Shown here: positions 7,151 to 12,035 of the stretch, piece by piece
How the letters are laid out: every line of letters starts with the position of its first letter
Position numbering within the stretch: position 1 is the stretch's first letter
NCBI GenBank assembly: GCA_031119195.1
Contig: JAVHYG010000045.1
Coordinates: 1 to 12,035 of the forward strand
From: Rickettsiella sp.
Lineage (GTDB): Bacteria > Pseudomonadota > Gammaproteobacteria > Diplorickettsiales > Diplorickettsiaceae
DNA length: 12,035 nucleotides
Direction of reading: 5' to 3'
Position numbers and translations under genes: made by a program
Notes under the pieces: model-generated
What the model saw: the letters and a program-made list of their open reading frames with translations, nothing else
Database searches by the model: none
Told to the model about the DNA's origin: nothing

Positions 7151-7708
7151 TTAAATCTCTGAAGGATTTATTGTCATTAAATTTGCCTTTTTGTTCTCCA
7201 CAAATATTCGCCTTTCTTGAGAACGCCAAACGCTCCAAACAATAAACACACCAGCTATTTTAGCCAACGATAAAATAGTAACTCCAAGCAAATTAAATTG
7301 ATTTACAATTATTAAAAATACCCCACTATCTATGGGTGAACTAAGGCTTGCAGACCAAAGAATACGTTGTGAAAGTGGACGGCGAGTAAATGTATAAACT
7401 GCCCAGTCAATAAATTCAGCAATTAAAAAAGCACTCATACTCGCTATTGCCATTGTTTTGTCGGCCAAACAATAACTCAAAATACTACCCACAAACATGG
7501 CAAATATAACTTTATGTCGTAGCTCTCTTTGCGCAAAATCACGTAACACATAAACAACTCCCACAGTCCAATCCATAGGAGATACTTCTGAACCAAACAC
7601 ATTCGTTAATGGAATGTAAGAAAATAACGTATTTAACAAAACAATTAAAACAATATACGTTAGACTATATTTATAATTTATAAATAATTTAATTATTTTT
7701 TTTAACAT
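7151..7708 (-). CDS. VUT-family (YhhQ-like) membrane protein, putative queuosine-precursor transporter
   Basis: A 185-residue polytopic membrane protein with about five or six helices, for example near 16-38, 67-82, 86-105 and 129-160. It carries the VUT family signatures: LRDFAQREL at 55-63, FLIAEFIDWAVYTF at 94-107, and SSPIDSGVF at 123-131. E. coli YhhQ of this family imports the queuosine precursors preQ0/preQ1, and by analogy this protein may supply precursor for tRNA queuosine modification. The substrate has not been shown for short members such as this one. It starts 16 nt after the rpoS stop with no clear ribosome site, so it probably belongs to the rpoS transcript. The N-terminus begins MLKKIIKLF, fitting an inside-positive start. 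Family assignment is good; transport function is inferred. Confidence 0.75.
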   Translation of the reverse strand: MLKKIIKLFINYKYSLTYIVLIVLLNTLFSYIPLTNVFGSEVSPMDWTVGVVYVLRDFAQRELRHKVIFAMFVGSILSYCLADKTMAIASMSAFLIAEFIDWAVYTFTRRPLSQRILWSASLSSPIDSGVFLIIVNQFNLLGVTILSLAKIAGVFIVWSVWRSQERRIFVENKKANLMTINPSEI

Positions 7709-7724
7709 TTTTTAATTGGTAATT

Positions 7725-8729
7725 TTAATTATCGTATAATAAGCTTGCAGAAAATCCTTGTTCCTCCATAATTTTCCGTAATGCTTTTAATCCCTCTACT
7801 TGGATCTGACGTACCCGTTCTCGAGTTAATCCAATAACCTCACCAACTTCTTCCAAGGTCATACGATCACATCCCAATAATCCATACCGTCTTGCAACCA
7901 CTTCACGTTGGTTAGCCGTCAATTCCTTTAACCAATTTTCTAATCTTTTACGTAGATTTTCATCTTCTAATATCTGTTCGGGATCATTTTCATGATTATC
8001 CGATAATGTTTCTAACAGAGGTTTGTCTGCTTCACTACTTGCTGGGGCATCTACCGAAGTAATATGCTCATTCAAACCTAACATTCTTTCAACCTCTTCA
8101 AAAGGTCTATCTAACCACTTGGCAATCTCATCGGCAGTAGGCTTATGATCAAGCTTTTGTGCTAGCTCTCTAGCAGCTTGTAAGTAAACATTTAATTCTT
8201 TAACGACGTGTATAGGCAATCGAACAGTACGGGCTTGATTCATTATAGCGCGCTCAATGGATTGTCTAACCCACCATACTGCATAAGTAGAAAAACGAAA
8301 CCCTCTTTCCGGATCAAATTTTTCGACAGCATGCATTAATCCTAAATTCCCTTCTTCTATTAAGTCTAAAAATTGTAAACCGCGATTATTATAATGGCGC
8401 GCAACTTTTACCACTAACCGCAAATTACTTTCTATCATTCGCGCACGTGCTGTCTGATCTCCTTTTGCAATTAAACGTGCATAATATACTTCTTCTTCAG
8501 CAGTTAATAGCGGAGAAAAACCAATCTCATTTAAATATAATTGCGTTGCACCTAACGTTTCATCGCGTCTTGCATATTTAGAAGCAGCGGGTGTTTCAAC
8601 TTCTGTTTCTGCCGCTACCTCTCTACTTACTAAAAATTCTTCTGGTCTATTTTCAAAAACTTCCCTAGACGAAGGCTTAATTTTCTTATTGGTACCCTCC
8701 TTAATTTTACTCTTTCTGATTTTACGCAT
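7725..8729 (-). CDS. rpoS: RNA polymerase sigma factor RpoS
   Basis: Stationary-phase/general-stress sigma factor of the sigma70 family, 334 residues (E. coli 330). Region 1.2 is at about 56-90 (LYLNEIGFSPLLTAEEE). Region 2 runs about 98-165 with NLRLVVKVARHY, DLIEEGNLGLMHAVEKFD and the -10-binding FSTYAVWWVRQSIERAI. Region 3 holds RLPIHVVKELNVYL, nearly the same as in E. coli. Region 4 ends with the helix-turn-helix LEEVGEVIGLTRERVRQIQ and EGLKALRKI. The absence of a long region 1.1 or non-conserved insertion rules out RpoD. The first 45 residues are basic and variable. GGGAG at 8741-8737 lies 7 nt before the ATG, a strong ribosome site that fixes the start. It sits downstream of surE and yqaA; nlpD, which usually precedes rpoS and carries its promoter in E. 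coli, is absent. Confidence 0.96.
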   Translation of the reverse strand: MRKIRKSKIKEGTNKKIKPSSREVFENRPEEFLVSREVAAETEVETPAASKYARRDETLGATQLYLNEIGFSPLLTAEEEVYYARLIAKGDQTARARMIESNLRLVVKVARHYNNRGLQFLDLIEEGNLGLMHAVEKFDPERGFRFSTYAVWWVRQSIERAIMNQARTVRLPIHVVKELNVYLQAARELAQKLDHKPTADEIAKWLDRPFEEVERMLGLNEHITSVDAPASSEADKPLLETLSDNHENDPEQILEDENLRKRLENWLKELTANQREVVARRYGLLGCDRMTLEEVGEVIGLTRERVRQIQVEGLKALRKIMEEQGFSASLLYDN

Positions 8730-8736
8730 AGTTAAT

Positions 8737-8829
8737 CTCCCTATAACCTAATATAGTCTTGATACCAGCTTGAAATATCCTGTTACTCCACAAAGCCCGA
8801 TTGTAAAATTAGTTTGTTATTTAATTATA
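8737..8829 (-). promoter_or_regulatory. rpoS leader: possible -10 box and strong ribosome site
   Basis: The 123-nt space between yqaA and rpoS contains a perfect TATAAT on the minus strand (8829-8824), but the sequence 17-18 bp upstream (GTTTTC or GGTTTT) is a poor -35. Start near 8816 would give a leader of roughly 85 nt. The ribosome site GGGAG ends the element at 8741-8737. No strong hairpin that would hide this site, as in the E. coli rpoS leader, was recognised by eye. The promoter call is tentative; the ribosome site is clear. Confidence 0.4.
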
Positions 8830-8852
8830 GAAAAAATTAGTGTTCTGAAAAC

Positions 8853-9437
8853 CTAAAACTTAAACTTGAGGTAAGCAAATAAAAGAATAATAAATAAAAG
8901 AATAAACCAAGATACTCGATCGACATAACGCCGTAATAATTTATCAATTTGCACACCGCTCCATCGAATTAGTACAGCTACTAGAAAAAATCGTCCTCCT
9001 CGCCCCACCAATGAACCCAAGATAAAGGGTAATAACGCAACATGCAAGGCTCCAGCTGCTATTGTGAATAATTTATAAGGAAGTGGGGTAAATCCAGCTA
9101 AAAAAAGTATCCAAAAACCCCAAATTTTGAACCCTTGCTCAATCTGGTGATATGCATTTTCATAACCAAATTGGATTATATAAGGATAAATCCAGTCAAA
9201 AGCCACTGTACCTATCCAATACCCAAAAAGACCGCCTAATACTGAAGCTACAGTAGTTAAGAAAGCATATCGTATAGCACAATGCCGCTGCGCTAACACC
9301 ATAGGGGCTAACATAACATCAGGAGGAATAGGAAAAAAAGAGGATTCGCCAAAACTTAATGCAAATAAATAATAAGGAGCATATTTATGCTTAGACCAAG
9401 AAATAACTCTGTCGTACAAACTAGAAAAAATATTCAT
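8853..9437 (-). CDS. yqaA: YqaA-type DedA/VTT-superfamily membrane protein
   Basis: A 194-residue membrane protein of the DedA (SNARE-associated/VTT) superfamily, YqaA branch. Landmarks are E31 with SSFFPIPPDV (32-41), GGLFGYWIG (68-76), the re-entrant-loop motif GFTPLPYK (115-122), and GRGGRFF (145-151), with a final hydrophobic helix near 175-190. DedA proteins are linked to lipid-carrier flipping, membrane potential and envelope homeostasis; the role of the YqaA branch is not settled. The ATG overlaps the surE stop as ATGA, implying translational coupling, and rpoS follows after 123 nt. A YqaA-like gene is found between surE/pcm and nlpD/rpoS in several gammaproteobacteria (from memory), so its place here is probably ancestral. 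Confidence 0.85.
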   Translation of the reverse strand: MNIFSSLYDRVISWSKHKYAPYYLFALSFGESSFFPIPPDVMLAPMVLAQRHCAIRYAFLTTVASVLGGLFGYWIGTVAFDWIYPYIIQFGYENAYHQIEQGFKIWGFWILFLAGFTPLPYKLFTIAAGALHVALLPFILGSLVGRGGRFFLVAVLIRWSGVQIDKLLRRYVDRVSWFILLFIILLFAYLKFKF

Positions 9438-10189
9438 TTAATAGCATCAACCCATTCTTCAAGTTGATCACGCATAGAATGATGCGTCAAATCTAATTGT
9501 AAAGGAGTAATACTTACTTGCTGGTGACTCATTGCATAAAAATCTGTACCTTTTCCTGCATCATTTTCCTTGCCAGAGGTCCCTATCCAATAAATCGTAT
9601 GACCACGTGGATCTTTACTAGGTTTCATTCTATCAGCTATATGGCGCGTACCTAAACGTGTTGCTGTAAAACCCTTTAAATTCTCAAAAGCAACATTGGG
9701 AATATTAACATTCAAGATAGTTTTGGCAGGGATTGGTTTTTTATATAAAAGTGTTACTACTAGTTTAGTAACTTCAGCTGCAGTAGAGTAATAGGTAGGC
9801 TCACCCCCTGCTATTGAAAAAGCAATAGATGGGATCCCTAAAAACCGACCTTCCATCGCCGCAGCCACAGTCCCTGAATAAAAAACATCATCTCCCAAAT
9901 TAGAACCCATGTTAATGCCTGATACAACTAAATCCGGCTTTTCAACTGTTTTCAGCAATCCTGTTAAGGCTAAATGTACACAGTCGGTTGGTGTCCCTTG
10001 AACACTAAATACTTTTTCTTCCAGTTTTCTTACCCTTAATGGATTTTGTAAGGTCAATGAATTACTAGCACCACTGCGATCCCGATCAGGCGCAACTACA
10101 GTAATTTCTGCGATTTGGGCCAAGGCATTTTTTAAGTGCACTAACCCTGGCGCATGCACACCATCGTCATTACTGATTAAAATTTTCAT
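9434..10189 (-). CDS. surE: 5'/3'-nucleotidase SurE
   Basis: Metal-dependent phosphatase of nucleoside 5'- and 3'-monophosphates, named for stationary-phase survival. The frame is open to 10237, but the ATG at 10189 gives 251 residues starting MKILISNDDGVHAPG, as in the family. The upstream extension overlaps the previous gene and has no conserved residues. Metal ligands are Asp8, Asp9, Ser39 (in DRDRSGASN) and Asn93 (in SGINMGSN). GTPTDCVHLAL and FYSGTVAAAMEG complete the active site. The start is 4 nt after the stop of the IcmD-like gene and the stop overlaps the yqaA start (ATGA), so these three genes are probably one transcript. In many bacteria pcm (isoaspartyl methyltransferase) follows surE; it is absent here. 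Confidence 0.95.
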   Translation of the reverse strand: MKILISNDDGVHAPGLVHLKNALAQIAEITVVAPDRDRSGASNSLTLQNPLRVRKLEEKVFSVQGTPTDCVHLALTGLLKTVEKPDLVVSGINMGSNLGDDVFYSGTVAAAMEGRFLGIPSIAFSIAGGEPTYYSTAAEVTKLVVTLLYKKPIPAKTILNVNIPNVAFENLKGFTATRLGTRHIADRMKPSKDPRGHTIYWIGTSGKENDAGKGTDFYAMSHQQVSITPLQLDLTHHSMRDQLEEWVDAIK

Positions 10190-10193
10190 ATGA

Positions 10194-10505
10194 CTATACT
10201 CTGGAAAGTAACGTAGCGCTTGCAGAAAATTTTGCAAGGATAGGTAAAGCTATTAAAACTAAGCCAAATATTAATAAAGTAACAAATCGGCTAATAGGAA
10301 CCTGAGAAGGGTTATTTTTGTAGTTTTTATATTGAATAAGTGACCCAAATAATAAAGCAACTCCTATTGCCAAACTCATATTATACAAAGCAGACGTTAG
10401 TACTGACAGTGGCGCCATGAGTTTATCCGATAAATCACCTAGCGAATCGGAAATTGCATAGGCATTTGTAGATGCAAAAATAACCAAACCAATTTTTTTT
10501 TTCAT
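10194..10505 (-). CDS. Small membrane protein resembling IcmD/DotP of type IVB secretion
   Basis: The preferred ATG at 10505 gives 103 residues; AAAAGG lies 8 nt upstream, and a longer frame to 10610 has no such site. Residues 1-17 form a short signal peptide (MKKKIGLVIF core, probable cleavage AYA/IS). Two hydrophobic helices follow, about 44-57 and 73-90, with a polar link KNYKNNPSQVPIS (60-72) and then LLIFGLVLIALP. This layout of signal peptide, helix, lysine-rich loop with NPSQVP, second helix ending in LP closely recalls IcmD/DotP (and less closely IcmC/DotE/DotV) of the Dot/Icm system, where the loop reads much like KQHKDNPTQIP (from memory). No other dot/icm gene is in the window, so this could be a stray paralog or a diverged relative. 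It lies 4 nt before surE and is likely co-transcribed with it. Function unproven. Confidence 0.6.
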   Translation of the reverse strand: MKKKIGLVIFASTNAYAISDSLGDLSDKLMAPLSVLTSALYNMSLAIGVALLFGSLIQYKNYKNNPSQVPISRFVTLLIFGLVLIALPILAKFSASATLLSRV

Positions 10506-10560
10506 AAAGTAAACCTTTTTAATTCTATTAAAATCTAATTGTATTCCAAATAAAGAGGAA

Positions 10561-10573
10561 TTGGTGTTACCAA
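10561..10573. repeat. Short inverted repeat upstream of the IcmD-like gene
   Basis: TTGGT and ACCAA flank 3 bases (GTT). The site lies about 55 bp before the chosen IcmD-like start. A second small palindrome, TGGCGCCA, is at 10597-10604. Either could be an operator, but both are short enough to occur by chance. No -10/-35 pair of good quality was found in this spacer. Confidence 0.25.
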
Positions 10574-10634
10574 CAAACACAAAAATGGCAAGAAAGTGGC
10601 GCCAACACAAATTGAAGAGGATTTTTTGAGTTAT

Positions 10635-10651
10635 TTTTAACGCTGTTAAAA
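10635..10651. repeat. Perfect 7-bp inverted repeat after the fimT-like gene
   Basis: TTTTAAC, loop GCT, GTTAAAA: a perfect stem, 18 bases past the stop of the pseudopilin gene and before the IcmD-like gene (both minus strand). The stem is AT-rich and the minus-strand continuation (ATAACTC) lacks a T-run, so as a Rho-independent terminator it would be weak. A regulator binding site for the next gene is the alternative. Confidence 0.35.
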
Positions 10652-10669
10652 CATTAATAACTTTCGGAA

Positions 10670-11248
10670 CTAATAATTACAATTCCAGCGATATTCTTTT
10701 TCTTTATCGATTCTCATCCTCCCCGTTGCACTCACTCTAATAAACCACATTTTTTCTTTAGATAATACTCTAACACAAATTACGAAACTGCCATTGTGCC
10801 CTCGCGCTGATCCATCAGGATTTAACTGTAGATATTCGTGACCCCCTGCGCCATGCCATTTTAAAAATTCATTTTTTTTTAACGCTGTATATACTCGTAA
10901 AAAATTATTTTGTAATGGCCTTCTCATATAGCTACCAACAAAAATAATCCATCCATCATGCCATTGTCCTCCGCATGTCTTTCCGTCACTACTTTTACAT
11001 ACATTCACCACGCTGCGTCGCTTCAATGCCTCGCTTCGAGCATAATTGATTGCGGATGTCATTTTTTCCGTTAAAGCTAATAAACGTACCTCGATAATTA
11101 AATGTCTATAAGAAGGAAATACTAAACTCAATAAAATACTGGAAATTACTAACGTAAATAATAAATCAATTAAACTAAATCCTAATATTTTTATATCTAG
11201 TAATTTGCTTGATTGAGTTGCTTCTTTATACATTGCATATCTCGCCAT
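10670..11248 (-). CDS. fimT: FimT/GspH-family minor pseudopilin
   Basis: Type IV pilin-like protein (up to 192 residues). The prepilin peptidase site is KILG/FSLIDLL, with cleavage after Gly23, followed by a long hydrophobic helix (24-47). Position +5 is Asp28, whereas most type IV pilins have Glu. The segment NYARSEALKRRSVVNVC, then SSDGKTCGG and DGWIIF, is typical of FimT/FimU proteins and contains C84 and C92, which may form a disulfide. GRMR (176-179) near the C-terminus matches the GRxR motif reported for FimT proteins that bind DNA during natural transformation (from memory of work on Legionella). The frame overlaps the glycosylase gene by 52 nt; a second ATG at 11233 with GAGA just upstream is an equally good start and would give a leader of about 18 residues. 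No other pilus gene is nearby. Confidence 0.8.
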   Translation of the reverse strand: MARYAMYKEATQSSKLLDIKILGFSLIDLLFTLVISSILLSLVFPSYRHLIIEVRLLALTEKMTSAINYARSEALKRRSVVNVCKSSDGKTCGGQWHDGWIIFVGSYMRRPLQNNFLRVYTALKKNEFLKWHGAGGHEYLQLNPDGSARGHNGSFVICVRVLSKEKMWFIRVSATGRMRIDKEKEYRWNCNY

Positions 11249-11904
11249 GCTTTTCGTTTTTCTCGTGGGGATCGAAGTAAATATGCAGGATGATAAGTCA
11301 CTATTAAAGGGATTTTATAAACCCCATAATGAAATAAATTTCCACGTAAAGTTGCCATCGTCAAGTTACTAGCTAATAAAAATTGAGCTGCGATTCGGCC
11401 TACAGCTAAGATTAATTTAGGTTTAATAAGGCTGATTTGCCTTAACAGAAAAGGGGTACATGCCCTTACTTCTTCAGGAGAAGGATCACGATTGTTAGGA
11501 GGACGTGATTTCAAGATGTTTGCTATATAAATATCTTCTCGCCGCAAACCAATTGATAACAACATATTTGTTAATAATTGCCCCCCTCGACCTACAAAAG
11601 GTTCTCCTTGTTTATCTTCATTCGCACCCGGCGCTTCCCCAATAACCAACAGGTCTGCATTGGGATTGCCTACCCCAAATACTGGATTAGTGCGTGTTTT
11701 GTAAAGCGTACAACGTTGACAGTTTGCAACCTCTTCTCTTAATTCTTCCCAATTGAGAGTAGCTATCCTTTCTTCAAGCGTTATTTTTGATTTTTTTGAC
11801 ACTTCCTTCGTCTTAACTTTTTTCACTGTTTTTTTTGCCTCTTTTAGGACCCAAACTTCAACTTCCATAGCTTTTAAATAACTTAATTGTTTTTCGTCTA
11901 GCAT
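11197..11904 (-). CDS. Family-4 uracil-DNA glycosylase (UDGa-like, iron-sulfur)
   Basis: Excises uracil from DNA to start base-excision repair. The 235-residue form with the N-terminal segment MLDEKQLSYLKAMEVEVWV and a lysine-rich linker (21-40) is the long proteobacterial type. The catalytic domain has GEAPGANEDKQGEPFVGRGG (89-108, active-site motif 1) and TYHPAYLLRSP (203-213, motif 2 with His205). Iron-sulfur ligands expected by the family pattern are C62 and C65 (CQRC), a third 16 residues before the fourth, and C149 (RACTPF). The third position is Ser133 (KSRPPNNR, codon TCA) instead of the usual Cys in KCRPP. Whether a normal [4Fe-4S] cluster forms is therefore open. The fimT-like gene starts inside its 3' end, so the two are probably translated from one message. 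Confidence 0.9.
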   Translation of the reverse strand: MLDEKQLSYLKAMEVEVWVLKEAKKTVKKVKTKEVSKKSKITLEERIATLNWEELREEVANCQRCTLYKTRTNPVFGVGNPNADLLVIGEAPGANEDKQGEPFVGRGGQLLTNMLLSIGLRREDIYIANILKSRPPNNRDPSPEEVRACTPFLLRQISLIKPKLILAVGRIAAQFLLASNLTMATLRGNLFHYGVYKIPLIVTYHPAYLLRSPREKRKAWRDMQCIKKQLNQANY

Positions 11905-11946
11905 TTTGAAATCATTCCGTTTGACCTTTACAAATAAAATTTATTG

Positions 11947-11959
11947 TTTTCTCAGAAAA
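11947..11959. repeat. Inverted repeat upstream of the glycosylase gene
   Basis: TTTTCT-C-AGAAAA, a perfect 6-bp stem, sits about 45 bp before the glycosylase start in the 131-nt edge region. It could be a regulator site. It does not match the LexA box (CTGT-N8-ACAG), so SOS control is not indicated. The rest of the edge region is AT-rich, and no further gene is visible up to base 12035. Confidence 0.3.
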
Positions 11960-12035
11960 ATTAAAACTAGCTATCTTTGCATAAATAAATAATCGATTTT
12001 TTTCTAGTTAATTGTTTAACACAGTAATGCATGCC

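Noticed and set aside
10190..10237. Longer SurE with 16 extra residues
   Set aside because: SurE proteins begin at the MKILxSNDDG segment; the extension overlaps the upstream gene.
10506..10610. 35-residue N-terminal extension of the IcmD-like protein
   Set aside because: AAAAGG 8 nt before the inner ATG and the signal peptide starting there favour the shorter form.
11947..11959. SOS (LexA) box before the DNA-repair glycosylase
   Set aside because: TTTTCTCAGAAAA lacks the CTGT...ACAG halves with 8-bp spacing.

Overview
The window is AT-rich chromosomal DNA from a gammaproteobacterium. The best guess is the order Legionellales (Coxiella/Rickettsiella/Legionella relatives). The reasons are a typical gammaproteobacterial gene set (lolA, bioBFCD, bioA, surE-yqaA-rpoS, long family-4 uracil-DNA glycosylase), AT-rich codon use, and a small membrane protein that resembles IcmD/DotP of the Dot/Icm type IVB secretion system. 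The genus cannot be fixed from the sequence alone. No rRNA, tRNA, insertion sequence, CRISPR array or phage gene was seen.

Layout. Positions 1-265 hold the 5' part of lolA (minus strand), cut by the window edge. Positions 309-4136 hold a minus-strand biotin operon transcribed bioB-bioF-bioC-bioD, and lolA follows bioD in the same direction. A good sigma70-like promoter (TTGACA, 17 bp, TATGTT) sits just upstream of bioB. Positions 4137-4539 are a gene-poor stretch with one doubtful 43-residue plus-strand reading frame. Positions 4540-5454 encode a UbiA-family polyprenyl transferase (minus). Positions 5504-6823 encode BioA (plus), divergent from the transferase with only 49 bp between them. Positions 6824-7150 are an AT-rich convergent spacer.

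From 7151 to 10505 runs a minus-strand block transcribed as IcmD-like protein, surE, yqaA, rpoS, VUT-family transporter. It keeps the common surE...rpoS neighbourhood but lacks pcm and nlpD. IcmD-like and surE are 4 nt apart, surE and yqaA overlap by ATGA, and VUT starts 16 nt after rpoS. Positions 10670-11904 hold a second minus-strand pair whose reading frames overlap: a family-4 uracil-DNA glycosylase followed by a FimT/GspH-type pseudopilin.

How the genes work together. BioC methylates malonyl-ACP to start pimeloyl-ACP synthesis. BioF, BioA, BioD and BioB then carry pimeloyl-ACP through KAPA, DAPA and dethiobiotin to biotin. The esterase that ends the BioC branch (BioH or an equivalent) is not in the window. 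RpoS and SurE belong to the stationary-phase/stress programme. FimT and the glycosylase touch DNA uptake and uracil repair.

The points most worth a second look are the IcmD-like gene beside surE, the Cys-to-Ser change at a predicted iron-sulfur ligand of the glycosylase, the FimT-like protein with a GRMR motif and Asp at pilin position +5, and the interruption of the bioA/bioB pair by the UbiA-family gene. No clearly new multi-gene system is evident.
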